Virus record (IMG/VR): IMGVR_UViG_3300042924_005820
Location: 1 to 34,391 of that record
Reading direction: 5' to 3' (one strand)
Source of the DNA: a virus
DNA: 34,391 nucleotides
This document shows positions 5,803-14,264 of this stretch, in pieces. The notes under the pieces were generated by a model. It did not search any database. It saw only the letters and a program-made list of their open reading frames with translations, and was not told the origin of the DNA. How positions within the stretch are numbered: the stretch's first letter is position 1; each line of letters opens with the position of its first letter. A program made the position numbers and the translations under genes.

Positions 5803-6300
5803 GTGGAAAAAAAGAAAAGGCGCGAAGGACGCCCCAGCAAGCTTGATGACGCAGAGGTTATTGAGCAGGCAGGATCACTTTGCAGGCTTTTCGGCGCAAC
5901 CGACGAGCAACTAGCTGAGTTTTTTAAGGTAACTGGGGAAACTATACGAAACTGGAAAGCCCGCAAGCCGGAGTTTTTTGGGGCCTTAAAAGATTCCAAA
6001 GCAGTGGCCGACGATAAGGTCGAGCTGAGCCTGTTTAAGCGTGCGTGCGGCTACACGCGCACCGTGGAGCGGCTGGGCCCTGGGGGCGTCGTCGTCCCGT
6101 GCGTGGAAGAGATGCCGCCCGATCCGGTCTCGTGCATCTTTTGGCTTAAGAACCGCAGGCCCAAACAGTGGCGCGATAAGCAAGAGGTGGAGCAGATAAA
6201 TACACAGCCGGTCACGTTGCAGTTTGTGGACGCTCCGAAGCAGGAATCGATGGCCGAATGGCTTAAGCGTAGGGGAGCAGATGACAAACCCACCTCGTGA
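5803..6300 (+). CDS. terS: Terminase small subunit
   Basis: The small subunit recognises phage DNA and hands it to the large subunit for packaging. The 165-residue product starts at a GTG three bases after the holin-like gene. After a basic start (KKKRREGRPSKLD), residues ~15-58 form a helix-turn-helix typical of terminase small subunits: ATDEQLAEFFKVTGETIRNWKARKPEF. The following helix has SLFKRACGYTR, and then CIFWLKNRRPKQWRDKQ, which is a hallmark of this family. The C-terminus probably binds the large subunit. Another small zinc protein is inserted between it and the large subunit, overlapping by 20 bases. Confidence 0.85.
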   Translation: MEKKKRREGRPSKLDDAEVIEQAGSLCRLFGATDEQLAEFFKVTGETIRNWKARKPEFFGALKDSKAVADDKVELSLFKRACGYTRTVERLGPGGVVVPCVEEMPPDPVSCIFWLKNRRPKQWRDKQEVEQINTQPVTLQFVDAPKQESMAEWLKRRGADDKPTS

Positions 6301-6595
6301 CTTTGACGACGCGCAGGTTCTATTCAAGGCAGCGCTATCCGACGCCTACAAGCTCCTAAGCTCAAGCGGCGATCCTCTTTGGCTTGAGGCCGACACCGCA
6401 ACGCGCAAGCACCTTGCCCGCATGGTGGCAGAAAACAAGATGATTGCTCTGGGCTATGTTCCGTCAAGCTGGACCCATACAGGCACGTGCCGCAAGTGTG
6501 GCACCGTACCGCTTGAGGAACCCACGCAAGGGGAGCTTGTCGGCTGCCCGTGGTGCGCGGCTGGGTCAGCTCCTCACGTTTACACTTTCGTATGA
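6281..6595 (+). CDS. Zinc-finger protein between terminase genes
   Basis: The preferred ATG at 6281 has GGGGAG upstream and lies inside the end of the small terminase gene; the product is 104 residues. The N-terminal half is helical (FKAALSDAYKLLSS, RKHLARMVAENKMIALGYV). The C-terminal half has CRKCG and, 16 residues on, CPWC, a likely four-cysteine zinc site. It ends in an ATGA overlap with the large terminase. I do not know a named family. Its position suggests a packaging accessory or a nuclease-like cofactor such as the HNH proteins some phages carry here, but no HNH histidines are present. Confidence 0.65.
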   Translation: MTNPPRDFDDAQVLFKAALSDAYKLLSSSGDPLWLEADTATRKHLARMVAENKMIALGYVPSSWTHTGTCRKCGTVPLEEPTQGELVGCPWCAAGSAPHVYTFV

Positions 6596-8007
6596 TAAAC
6601 ACATGGGCACCGCAGGCAGGACCGCAGGCCGAGGCTATCACCGCCACGTGGTGCGATGAGCTATTCTTCGGTGGCGCTCGAGGGGGAGGGAAGAGCGACT
6701 TTCTCCTTAATGACTTCGCCCAAGACATCAACCGCTATGGGAAGCACTGGCAGGGTATCTTGTTCCGTAAGAGCTACCCTGAACTGTCGGGACTGGTGCA
6801 ACGCTCTCACTCCCTTTGGTCTCAGAGTGGTGCCGAGTGGAAGGAAGCGAAGCACGAGTGGCAATTTCCAAACGGTGCTATCTTGCGTTTTCGCCACCTC
6901 GAGCGAGACCTCACCGCGGGCCGGTATCAGGGGCATCAGTACCCGTGGATCGGCTTTGACGAGCTAACCAACTGGGCGAGCCCTACCGCATACGACATGC
7001 TAAAAGCGTGCCGACGCTGGGCTGATGCGGAGCTCCCGACAAAGCGGGTTCGCGCCTCTGGTAACCCTGGGGGAGCTGGGCACCAATGGGTGAAGAGCCG
7101 CTTTATTGACCCCGCACCGGCTGGCTTCCACCCCATGCAGGACGAGGAGTCGAAGTGGTGGAGGATGTTCATCCCGTCCAAGGTAAGCGACAACCGCATC
7201 CTTTTGCAGAATGACCCCAACTACATCAACACCTTGCGCGGTATCGGGTCGAAAGAACTCGTTCGAAGCTGGCTCGAGGGTGACTGGTCGGTAATCACCG
7301 GCGCTTACTTTGACACCTTTGAGACTACCCGCAACGGCAAGCCATGGCACGTAATTCCACCGTTTGAGATCCCTGAGTACTGGACCCGTTTTACCGCATA
7401 CGACCACGGCTTCGCCTCCCCGTTCTGTAATCTGTGGTTCGCCGTGTCTGATGGCACGATGCCCCACATCCCCAAGAACGCTCTTGTGGTCTATCGCGAG
7501 GTTTACGGAGCGGTGGGGCCTAATGAAGGGATGCGCCTAACCATGCGCGGCATAGCTGACATGATACGGGCTCACGAGCTGCCAGATGAGAAAATAGAGT
7601 ACAGGCGGGCCGACCCCTCTATCTTCAAGAACGAGGGAGGGCCCACGATCGCTGAGGAGTTTAGCCGCTTTAATGTCCATTTCCTCAAAGCCGACAACAA
7701 CCGGCCCGCTGGCTGGCAGCAAGTACGCCTCCGGCTTGAAGAATATGAAGGCGCTCCGCTTCTCCAAATCTTTAGCACCTGTAAACACCTGATCAGAACT
7801 CTACCTGCGCTTCAGCACGATCCGGTGAAAGCCGAGGATCTGGACACGACGGGTGAGGACCATGCGGCCGACGCTCTGAGGTACGGGTTAATGTCTCGCC
7901 CATACTTCAGAGCTGCGCCGCGCCAACAGGAGCCTATACGCGGAATTGAGCGCGCGAGCTTAGAGGAACTTTGGAAAACACAGCCGACCAAGAAGAGAGT
8001 GTGGTAG
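6592..8007 (+). CDS. terL: Terminase large subunit (ATPase and nuclease)
   Basis: This is the DNA packaging motor that translocates DNA into the prohead and cuts it. I use the ATG at 6592, coupled by ATGA to the preceding gene, giving 471 residues. Walker A is GGARGGGKS (residues 27-35), and Walker B is WIGFDE with D123 and E124. The RNase H-like nuclease domain has D271 in TAYDHG, and D423/D427 in GEDHAADALRYG. These are the standard active-site acids. Length and motif order are normal for large terminases. The portal frame starts inside its last 40 bases. The packaging mode (headful or cohesive end) cannot be told from the sequence alone. Confidence 0.95.
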   Translation: MINTWAPQAGPQAEAITATWCDELFFGGARGGGKSDFLLNDFAQDINRYGKHWQGILFRKSYPELSGLVQRSHSLWSQSGAEWKEAKHEWQFPNGAILRFRHLERDLTAGRYQGHQYPWIGFDELTNWASPTAYDMLKACRRWADAELPTKRVRASGNPGGAGHQWVKSRFIDPAPAGFHPMQDEESKWWRMFIPSKVSDNRILLQNDPNYINTLRGIGSKELVRSWLEGDWSVITGAYFDTFETTRNGKPWHVIPPFEIPEYWTRFTAYDHGFASPFCNLWFAVSDGTMPHIPKNALVVYREVYGAVGPNEGMRLTMRGIADMIRAHELPDEKIEYRRADPSIFKNEGGPTIAEEFSRFNVHFLKADNNRPAGWQQVRLRLEEYEGAPLLQIFSTCKHLIRTLPALQHDPVKAEDLDTTGEDHAADALRYGLMSRPYFRAAPRQQEPIRGIERASLEELWKTQPTKKRVW

Positions 8008-10181
8008 CCAGTGGCGCTGAGCTTGTTCGTAAGCTGCAAGGGCTTGGAAAGCTCTACGACAAGGAATTCGAGAAATGGGTTACCGAGTGTAAGCGTATCA
8101 CCCGCCGCTACCGCTCGGAGCGTGGCACGGGGATGGACTACGACGAGGACCCGACTGCGTGGTTCAACCTCTTTTGGGCATCCTTACAGACCGCAGCCCC
8201 CGCACTTTACGCGCGAACACCCGTCCCGCAAGTAGACCGCCGCTATAAGGACCGAGACCCCGTTGCTCGCGTAGCAGCTGAGATACTCGAGCGCGCCATC
8301 CGGTTTGAGGTTAAGAACTTTGATTTCGACGGCGCCGTTAATGCCGCCGTGCTTGACCGCCTTCTCTACGGTCGAGGCGTTGCTCGCGTGTACTACGAGC
8401 CGAAGATCGCTGTGGTGGATGGCGTAGAGGTTAAGCAGTCTGAGAGCGTGCGGATTGGCTACGTACAGCTTCAGGACTTTAAGCACTCAAGCGCCCGCAC
8501 ATGGGACGAGGTGACGCAGGTTCGCTTCCGTTCCTACATGTCGCGCGAGGAAGCCGCTGAGCGCTTTGGTAAAGAGAAGGCCGCAAAGCTTAAATTTACC
8601 CACGTGCCTGAGACCATGGAGGACGAGAAAACCTTCTCGAATGGGGAGCAGGGCGACTTTAAGAAGGCCGAAGTGTGGGAGGTCTGGGATAGACCAACCC
8701 GCATGGTTATCTGGGTGAGCGATGAGCTAAAAGACGAGCCGCTTGATATGCTGCCCGATCCGCTTGGCCTCGAGGGCTTTTTCCCGATACCAAAGCCCCT
8801 CTACGGTACCATCACAAACGACAGCCTGATCCCCGTACCCGACGCTCGCCAATGCAAGAAGCTCTACAACCTTCTCGACGACATCGAAGCCAAGATCGGA
8901 GCCCTTACTACTGACCTTCGCGTGGCTGGCCTCTACGACGCATCGATGGAGGAGATCCCACGCATTGTTCAGGGTGGGGATAAGCTTGTGCCCGTGCGCA
9001 ATTACGCAGCCCTTAAAGCTCAAGGCGGGCTTGTGCAGGCGATAGAGTGGTGGCCCCTTGATCAGGTGGTTGGTGCCTTGCAGGTGCTTTACCAACAAAA
9101 GGAACAGACCAAGTCAGACATCTACGAGATCACCGGCTGGGCCGACATTATGCGGGGCACGACGGACCCCAACGAGACGGCAGCCGCGCAGCAACTCAAG
9201 GGCCGGTTTGCTTCTATCCGTCTCACTAACTCACAGAACGACGTGCAAAGGTTTTGCCGTGACCTCATCGCCTTAATGGGGGAGATCATCGCTGAGCTGT
9301 TTGAGCCCGCGCAGCTCCTCGCTATGACGGGGCCGGAATTTGTCCCTGGGGCGAGCCCCGAGGAGAAACAACAGAACTATCTGACGGCTGTGGAGCTTCT
9401 ACGACAGGAGCCGACCCGCCGTTTCCGTATTGAGATCGAGACGGACAGCACCCTCGCCATGAATGAGGCGCTAGATCAGCAATCGCGTACCGACTTTATG
9501 CAAAGCCTTGTTGGGGCGTTGCAGACCATGGGCCCGCTTATGGAGCAGATGCCGGCGTTTGTGCCGGTACTTGGCGAGGCCCTCGGCTTCGTCGCGCGCA
9601 CCTACAAAGCAGGCCGTGGGCTTGAGGGAACCGTCGAGCAGGCCGTGGAGTCTACCAAGGAGATGATAGCGAAGAAGAGCGAAAGCCCAACGCCACCAGA
9701 TCCGAAGATGGTGGAGCTTGAGGGCAAGATGAAGTTGGAGCAGTTCAAGGCTGAGCAGCAAATGAACATCTTCCAAGTGAAAGCAGAGCAAGATATGGCC
9801 ATTGGTCAGCAGAAGGCTCAGCTTGAGTTTGAGAAGGCGCAGCTTAAATCGGTGCAAGAGCTTGAGGAGACCCGCAACGCTATCGCTCTTGAGCGTGCTC
9901 GGCTCGATGCGGATATCCGCGTACAAGAGGCTCAGGCCAACGCTGATATCGCTTTGAAGAGTATGCAGCTCAGAATGGACGCCGCTATCGCCGCGCGCAA
10001 GGAAGCGCTCAAGAGGTCTGGCCTCGAGGATGACGACGACAAGAAAGAGCAGGAGCCTCCTAAGCGCAAGAAGCGGAAGGTTATTCCGCGCGTTGACGAC
10101 ATGGGGCAGCGCTACTTTGAGGTAGAGGACATTGAGGAGCTCAACGAGCCCCAACAAACTGAACAGGGTGAGGTAATTTAA
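7971..10181 (+). CDS. Portal protein, P22-like large type
   Basis: The portal is the ring through which DNA enters and leaves the head. At about 736 residues it is close to the size of the P22 portal. The N-terminal part has the expected features: RKLQGLGKLYDKEFEKW, then RTRRYRSE-type charged residues and the WFNLFWASLQT segment. The middle has KKLYNLLDDIEAKIG and TGWADIMRGTTDPNETA, typical of this group. Residues ~570-680 are a long Gln/Glu/Lys coiled coil like the P22 barrel. The first start is a TTG at 7971 with AGAGGA close by; a GTG at 8001 is possible. The C-terminal tail is acidic with one basic cluster. Confidence 0.9.
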   Translation: MENTADQEESVVASGAELVRKLQGLGKLYDKEFEKWVTECKRITRRYRSERGTGMDYDEDPTAWFNLFWASLQTAAPALYARTPVPQVDRRYKDRDPVARVAAEILERAIRFEVKNFDFDGAVNAAVLDRLLYGRGVARVYYEPKIAVVDGVEVKQSESVRIGYVQLQDFKHSSARTWDEVTQVRFRSYMSREEAAERFGKEKAAKLKFTHVPETMEDEKTFSNGEQGDFKKAEVWEVWDRPTRMVIWVSDELKDEPLDMLPDPLGLEGFFPIPKPLYGTITNDSLIPVPDARQCKKLYNLLDDIEAKIGALTTDLRVAGLYDASMEEIPRIVQGGDKLVPVRNYAALKAQGGLVQAIEWWPLDQVVGALQVLYQQKEQTKSDIYEITGWADIMRGTTDPNETAAAQQLKGRFASIRLTNSQNDVQRFCRDLIALMGEIIAELFEPAQLLAMTGPEFVPGASPEEKQQNYLTAVELLRQEPTRRFRIEIETDSTLAMNEALDQQSRTDFMQSLVGALQTMGPLMEQMPAFVPVLGEALGFVARTYKAGRGLEGTVEQAVESTKEMIAKKSESPTPPDPKMVELEGKMKLEQFKAEQQMNIFQVKAEQDMAIGQQKAQLEFEKAQLKSVQELEETRNAIALERARLDADIRVQEAQANADIALKSMQLRMDAAIAARKEALKRSGLEDDDDKKEQEPPKRKKRKVIPRVDDMGQRYFEVEDIEELNEPQQTEQGEVI

Positions 10182-10183
10182 TT

Positions 10184-10582
10184 ATGACCAACGCATTATA
10201 CCCAAAAGCGAAAGAGAAGTTTCTCAACTCCTTGATCGATATGCCGACGGACACCGTCAAGATTGCGCTTATCGACACCGGTGTTTATACCTACAGTGCA
10301 AGCGATGAGTTTTTTTCCTCGGCCTCCGCAGCCGTAATCGGTACAGCGGTAACGCTTACCACAAAGAGCATCACAAACGGAGTGTTTGACGCAGCCGACG
10401 TAACGTTTACCTCCGTGGCTGGGGCTTCGGTCGAGGCGCTTATCATTTATAAGGATACCGGAACGGCAAGCACCTCTCCGCTTATCCTCTACATCGACGT
10501 AGCGGCAAGCGGGCTACCTGTAACGCCCAACGGTAATAATATCGACGTGCAGTTTAACGCTTCTGGGATATTTGCGCTTTAG
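10184..10582 (+). CDS. Phage structural protein, conserved small type
   Basis: The 132-residue product begins MTNALYPKAKEKFLNSLIDM and continues TDTVKIALIDTGVYTYS, then VFDAADVTFTSVAG, EALIIYKDTGT and SGLPVTPNGNNIDVQFNASG. This pattern is shared by a common family of small beta-rich proteins found next to head or tail genes in many phages, where it is usually only called structural. It follows the portal by two bases. A decoration, neck or receptor-contact role is possible. It starts a short cassette (10184-12146) that looks compositionally unlike its surroundings. Confidence 0.7.
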   Translation: MTNALYPKAKEKFLNSLIDMPTDTVKIALIDTGVYTYSASDEFFSSASAAVIGTAVTLTTKSITNGVFDAADVTFTSVAGASVEALIIYKDTGTASTSPLILYIDVAASGLPVTPNGNNIDVQFNASGIFAL

Positions 10583-10591
10583 AGGAGAATT

Positions 10592-11023
10592 ATGGCCGAT
10601 AATTTAGGATATACAGAAGGCTCTGGTAAGTCGGTTGCAGCTGATGACATCAGCAATGTTTTCTACCAGCGAGTCAAAATATCAGAAGGTGCTGACGGTA
10701 GTGCTACCGATGTTTCTGCTGCTAATCCAATGCCAAGCTCAGTACCTGGGGCTGTATCGGCAACCATTCTTAGCTTAACTACGGCAGCAACAGGAGCAAA
10801 CTACACTACCTTTGCTACTACGACTTGCCAATCGCTCGACATTGTAAACACCTCGTCCGTTGCTATCGAGTACCGTAGAGGTGGAGCTGGTAACGCGATG
10901 ACCATCCTCAGCGGCTCTTCCAGACTTGTTGTCGGCATTACCGATGCAAATCAGATCGCTGTCAGGCGAGTAGACCAAAGCAACACGCAGATCACTATTC
11001 CGGCTGAGGCGATCGTTATATGA
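10592..11023 (+). CDS. Hypothetical virion protein
   Basis: This is a 143-residue, Ser/Thr/Ala-rich protein with an AGGAG ribosome site. The first part (NVFYQRVKISEGADGSATDVSAANPMP) resembles the N-terminal region of small phage proteins associated with the neck or tail that carry the VKIS-G-DGS motif. The second half is beta-rich (TTFATTTCQSLDIVNTS, SSRLVVGITDANQIAVRRVD). It overlaps the start of the glycine-rich protein by four bases, so the two are translated together. It could provide the attachment base for that adhesin; this is inference from coupling. Confidence 0.6.
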   Translation: MADNLGYTEGSGKSVAADDISNVFYQRVKISEGADGSATDVSAANPMPSSVPGAVSATILSLTTAATGANYTTFATTTCQSLDIVNTSSVAIEYRRGGAGNAMTILSGSSRLVVGITDANQIAVRRVDQSNTQITIPAEAIVI

Positions 11024-11955
11024 CGGGAACACTGACGCGGCTTCCTGGGGGTGGCATTCGCATCATTAGGGAATACACTTCATCCGCTACTTGGACTAAA
11101 CAGGCGGGTCTACAATCAGCTTACGTTGTTTGCGTAGGTGCTGGCGGTGGTGGAGGTTCTGGCGCACGAAATGCATCAGGTTCTCTTAAAACTGGGGGAG
11201 CTGGTGGCGGTAGCGGCGCTATTTCCTCTCGTTTGTTAATGACTTCCGAAATTGGCGCTACTGAATCAATAACGGTTGGTGGAGCAGGTACAGGTGGCGC
11301 AGCTATAACAGTAGATAGCACTGCTGGCAATCCTGGCGGTGCTGGCACATCTTCATCGTTTGGAACTCTTGTTGTTGGTCGATTAGGCGCTGGTGGAAAC
11401 GCTGGCAGTCTTACCGCAACTCCAACTGGAGGTGCTGGTGGCGCTGTAGCAAACTGTACTCCGCCTCAATATCCAGCTATCCCTGGAATTATAGGCGGCT
11501 CAGGAGGAAATGCCAACGCAACAGCAGCATCGGCAGTTTCAATGCAAACTGTAGGCGTTTCAAGCGGAGCTGGTGGCGGCGGTATTACCGCTGCTAACGG
11601 AACTGGTGCAGGTGGTAATGGTGGCAGAGCTTACAGCATAAGCGGCGCTTTATCTGCTATTCGTGCAGGTGGAGCTGCTGCAACTGGAGTTGCTGGTCTT
11701 GCTGGCTTAGATAACTACGCTCTGCAACTTTTGAATGATTATCTGACCAGCGCACAACTTACTAATGGCGTTGGTACATCTGGAGCAGGTGGCGGTAGTG
11801 GCAACACAACTGGCACTGTAGCAGGTGGCGATGGTGGGAAAGGCGGTAATTGCGGTAGTGGTGGTGGAGGCGGTGGAGCTTCTTCAAATGGTGCCAACAG
11901 TGGGAAAGGTGGTGACGGTGGTAACGGCTTAGTAATTGTAGTGGAGTATTACTAA
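11020..11955 (+). CDS. Glycine-rich adhesin-like protein
   Basis: The 311-residue product has a short N-terminal globular segment (LPGGGIRIIREYTSSATWTK) and then long runs of Gly, Ala, Ser, Thr and Asn, with motifs such as GAGGGGGSG and GGNGG, ending in the hydrophobic GLVIVVEYY. Glycine-rich phage proteins of this type can fold as stacked polyglycine-II helices and act at tail-fibre tips to bind host surface receptors (for example the S16 gp38 adhesin). Here the gene sits in the head block between portal and scaffold, away from the fibre gene. Gly codons are mostly GGT/GGC and the third positions differ from neighbours, consistent with acquisition. Receptor binding is inferred. Confidence 0.7.
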   Translation: MTGTLTRLPGGGIRIIREYTSSATWTKQAGLQSAYVVCVGAGGGGGSGARNASGSLKTGGAGGGSGAISSRLLMTSEIGATESITVGGAGTGGAAITVDSTAGNPGGAGTSSSFGTLVVGRLGAGGNAGSLTATPTGGAGGAVANCTPPQYPAIPGIIGGSGGNANATAASAVSMQTVGVSSGAGGGGITAANGTGAGGNGGRAYSISGALSAIRAGGAAATGVAGLAGLDNYALQLLNDYLTSAQLTNGVGTSGAGGGSGNTTGTVAGGDGGKGGNCGSGGGGGGASSNGANSGKGGDGGNGLVIVVEYY

Positions 11956-12146
11956 TGTCTATTTACGCCGTATATTATCAAGGAAAATGCGTTGCCAAGT
12001 TTGTGTGGGATGGCGTATCGGAATACTCGTGTCCATTTCTTTATGACATGATAGTTTCAGATCCAGATAACAAAATCCCAGTTCATAATGGAGATGAGCC
12101 AGTCTATCCCCCTGAGTCGGAAGAGCCTGCACTTGGAGGAGAATGA
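11955..12146 (+). CDS. Small hypothetical protein coupled to the adhesin
   Basis: The 63-residue product starts in a one-base TAATG overlap with the glycine-rich gene and ends in an ATGA overlap with the next gene. It is acidic at the C-terminus (PVYPPESEEPALGGE), with an N-terminal part SIYAVYYQGKCVAKFVWDG that looks like a small beta hairpin. No family is recognised. The direct coupling to an adhesin suggests a chaperone or capping partner, but no known chaperone motif is visible. Its AT-richer base use matches the cassette upstream. Confidence 0.55.
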   Translation: MSIYAVYYQGKCVAKFVWDGVSEYSCPFLYDMIVSDPDNKIPVHNGDEPVYPPESEEPALGGE

Positions 12147-12820
12147 GCTTTTTTACGCTCCTACAAACCCAAGGCACGCCTAGTTCGCAAACGATAACCC
12201 TCAACAGGGTAGAATCGACCGCTACCGTTTACAACCCGACGGTCTCTCTCCAGCCTTCTAGCACTGTTGCGTTAAACCTTGTCGGCTCTACTACGCAAAT
12301 CTTCCCGCCCACGGTAGTTCAAGCCGGCGGGGTTCAAACCGTTACCTTAAATCGGGTTGAATCTTCGGCCTCTATATTTGCGCTGACGGTACGACAAGAG
12401 CAGGACGTAGAGACCCAGTTAGGCGGTTTCGTAGTTCCTCGAGAGGAGAAGAAGCGCAAGCCCACTAAAAAGCGATTAACCCCTAAGAGGTTGACCACGG
12501 GACCTCTTACACCGGCGAAGGTTGTTGAGGCTGTACGCGTTGACGAGCTTGAAGAGATGCAGCGCCGCCTTAGCGCTTTGGCCTCCGACGTTGAGCTCCA
12601 AATGCTTCGGGATGCGGAGGCTCAAATTGAAAGTACCGTGGCCCGCCTTCTTAAGAAGCAGCGAGACCGAGACGAGCAGCAAGCGCAAAAGCTTCTTGCC
12701 ATGGAGCAGCGCGCAGCCGCTACGATTCAATCCCTCCTCGAGCAGGCGGAAAGACGCGCCCGTGAGGAGCTTCTTGAGGTGGAGGAGCTCCTCGACGCGA
12801 TGGACGCCCTCGGCTACTAG
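12143..12820 (+). CDS. Virion protein with three beta repeats and a coiled coil
   Basis: This 225-residue protein is in two halves. Residues ~15-85 hold three repeats of about 25-30 residues of the type TITLNRVESTATVYNPTV, VALNLVGSTTQIFPPTV and TVTLNRVESSASIFALTV. Similar short beta repeats occur in many phage structural proteins. After a Lys/Arg/Pro linker, residues ~130-220 form a long charged coiled coil (ELEEMQRRLSALAS to EELLEVEELLDAMDALGY). A fibrous or head-to-adhesin connecting role is plausible. No enzymatic motif is present. It is coupled by ATGA to the preceding small gene. Confidence 0.6.
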   Translation: MSFFTLLQTQGTPSSQTITLNRVESTATVYNPTVSLQPSSTVALNLVGSTTQIFPPTVVQAGGVQTVTLNRVESSASIFALTVRQEQDVETQLGGFVVPREEKKRKPTKKRLTPKRLTTGPLTPAKVVEAVRVDELEEMQRRLSALASDVELQMLRDAEAQIESTVARLLKKQRDRDEQQAQKLLAMEQRAAATIQSLLEQAERRAREELLEVEELLDAMDALGY

Positions 12821-12874
12821 CAAAATTATAAAGGGGCCTCTTCTCCAAACCCTAAAAGCCGCCACGCTCACCAT

Positions 12875-13162
12875 GTGGCAAGGCGTTTTTTCCAATGGCG
12901 TGAAGGTAAGTTTGTAGAGCTGGGGGCACAAGGGCCCCTCGAGCCAACTACGACCATTATCACCGACTCGCTCCCGCCTGGGGGCCTCCTGCACCCAGCC
13001 ACAGGCACCTTCGTCGATTCTAAGAGCCGCTTCCGCGAAATAACCAAGGCGGCTGGCTGTATTGAGATCGGCAACGAGGTGCAACGAGACACGCGGAGCT
13101 GGGGCGTCCCTGATTTAAAGGGCGACATCCTCCGCACTATGGAGAGACAGAGACGTGGTTGA
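12875..13162 (+). CDS. Small conserved phage head-module protein
   Basis: The frame opens with a GTG at 12875; no ribosome site is clear and no upstream ATG exists in frame, so the start is uncertain. The 95-residue basic product (RRFFQWREGKFVEL, then IITDSLPPGGLLHPATG, then DSKSRFREITKAAGCIEIGNE) matches in pattern a small phage protein often found just before scaffold and capsid genes: a proline/glycine turn, an S-R-x-x-RE-type basic helix and a GC-x-E-x-GN motif. Function is unknown. It overlaps the scaffold-like gene by eight bases. About 50 non-coding bases precede it. Confidence 0.6.
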   Translation: MARRFFQWREGKFVELGAQGPLEPTTTIITDSLPPGGLLHPATGTFVDSKSRFREITKAAGCIEIGNEVQRDTRSWGVPDLKGDILRTMERQRRG

Positions 13163-14246
13163 TACCGAGACAGAAGAGATCCAAGAATCAACAGAAACCG
13201 AATCCGAGCCCATTGAGGCAGAACAACCGCAGGAGGACAGCCTTCGAGCTACCTTAGAGGCAGCGGTGCAAAAGCATGAGGGGGAAGGGGAGGAGTTGCA
13301 GGAAGCGGCAACTTCGTCCCGCGTGCGCGATGAGAGGGGGCGCTTCGCCTCATCCTCTCAAACAACCCAAGTATCAGATCAAGCGCCACAAGTGGAGGCC
13401 AGCGAAGCTCACGAGCCCATCGCTCCCCCTTACTCGTGGTCTGCTGACAACAAAGAGCTATTCGGCAAGCTCCCACGCGAAATTCAGGATTACCTGAGCA
13501 AGCGAGAGCAAGAGCGGGAAAGCTTTGTAGGTCGGAAGGCGCAAGAAGTATCAGCGGTACGTGAAAAGTACGCACCTGTAGAGCGGATCGTCACGCAGTA
13601 CGGCGACACGTTCAAACGGGCCAACATCGACCCCTATCAAGGTATTGAAAGCCTCGTTTTGGCTCAGCAGTACCTCGACAAGGATCCTGTTGGTGCCCTG
13701 CGCTTAATGGCGCAGAGCTACGGGCTTGACCTATCGCAGCTTGCTAACGGCACGGAACAAACCGAGACCGCACAACCGCAAGCGTATCCCCAAATGCACT
13801 ACCTGACGAATGAGCTTGAAACCATTCGCGGCAAGCTTGCAGCTATCGAACAAGAGAAGGTAGCCCAGCACCAGCGCGCAGCGGTATCGGAAGTTGAGTC
13901 ATTCGCAAATGAGATGGACAGCAGCGGTAAGCTTGTTCGGCCTTTCATGGCTGATGTTCACGAGCAGATGATGGACGAGGTTCGCCTTCTCCGCTCGCGC
14001 AATCCTGAGCTTCCCGCGCGGCAGATCCTACAGCAAGCCTACGAGACGAGCTGTTGGAAAAACCCACACGTGCGAGGCCGTCTCATTGAACAGCAGCGAG
14101 CACCGCAAGTGCAAGCTCAGAGAGTGCAACAGGCAAAGCTCGCCGGCTCATCGGTACGCGGCGCCCCTGGGGCTTCAACGCTCGGCAGTACAAACGGAAA
14201 TTCGGTGAGAGACGCGCTGATGGCGGCATTTGATTCGCACTCATAA
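13155..14246 (+). CDS. Putative scaffolding protein
   Basis: Scaffolds guide capsid assembly and leave before or during packaging. This 363-residue protein lies just before the capsid gene, is strongly Glu/Gln-rich, and begins (from a GTG) with an acidic low-complexity segment. Residues ~95-215 contain PPYSWSADNKELFGKLPREIQDYL and the helix KAQEVSAVREKYAP, a pattern common in scaffold-like proteins encoded next to the capsid in P22-like and related phages. The C-terminus has helices and the ending VRDALMAAFD. Assignment rests on position, composition and these segments. A minor head protein is the alternative. Confidence 0.7.
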   Translation: MVDTETEEIQESTETESEPIEAEQPQEDSLRATLEAAVQKHEGEGEELQEAATSSRVRDERGRFASSSQTTQVSDQAPQVEASEAHEPIAPPYSWSADNKELFGKLPREIQDYLSKREQERESFVGRKAQEVSAVREKYAPVERIVTQYGDTFKRANIDPYQGIESLVLAQQYLDKDPVGALRLMAQSYGLDLSQLANGTEQTETAQPQAYPQMHYLTNELETIRGKLAAIEQEKVAQHQRAAVSEVESFANEMDSSGKLVRPFMADVHEQMMDEVRLLRSRNPELPARQILQQAYETSCWKNPHVRGRLIEQQRAPQVQAQRVQQAKLAGSSVRGAPGASTLGSTNGNSVRDALMAAFDSHS

Positions 14247-14264
14247 ACCTTTAAGGGGGAATAA

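Noticed and set aside
5232-5846. 204-residue frame on plus over the integrase promoter and holin gene
   Set aside because: Low-complexity Arg/Pro/Ser product with no motif; it covers better supported genes on both strands.
10060-10095. Nuclear-localisation-like basic cluster in the portal (KRKKRKV)
   Set aside because: A short basic run in the flexible tail; no reason to think of a eukaryotic host.
9471-10157. 228-residue Leu-rich minus frame over the portal
   Set aside because: It mirrors the portal coiled coil: Gln/Glu/Lys codons read backwards as Leu/Phe. No promoter or ribosome site.
12476-13084. 202-residue minus frame
   Set aside because: Antisense shadow of the coiled-coil gene and the 12875 gene, with no independent signal.
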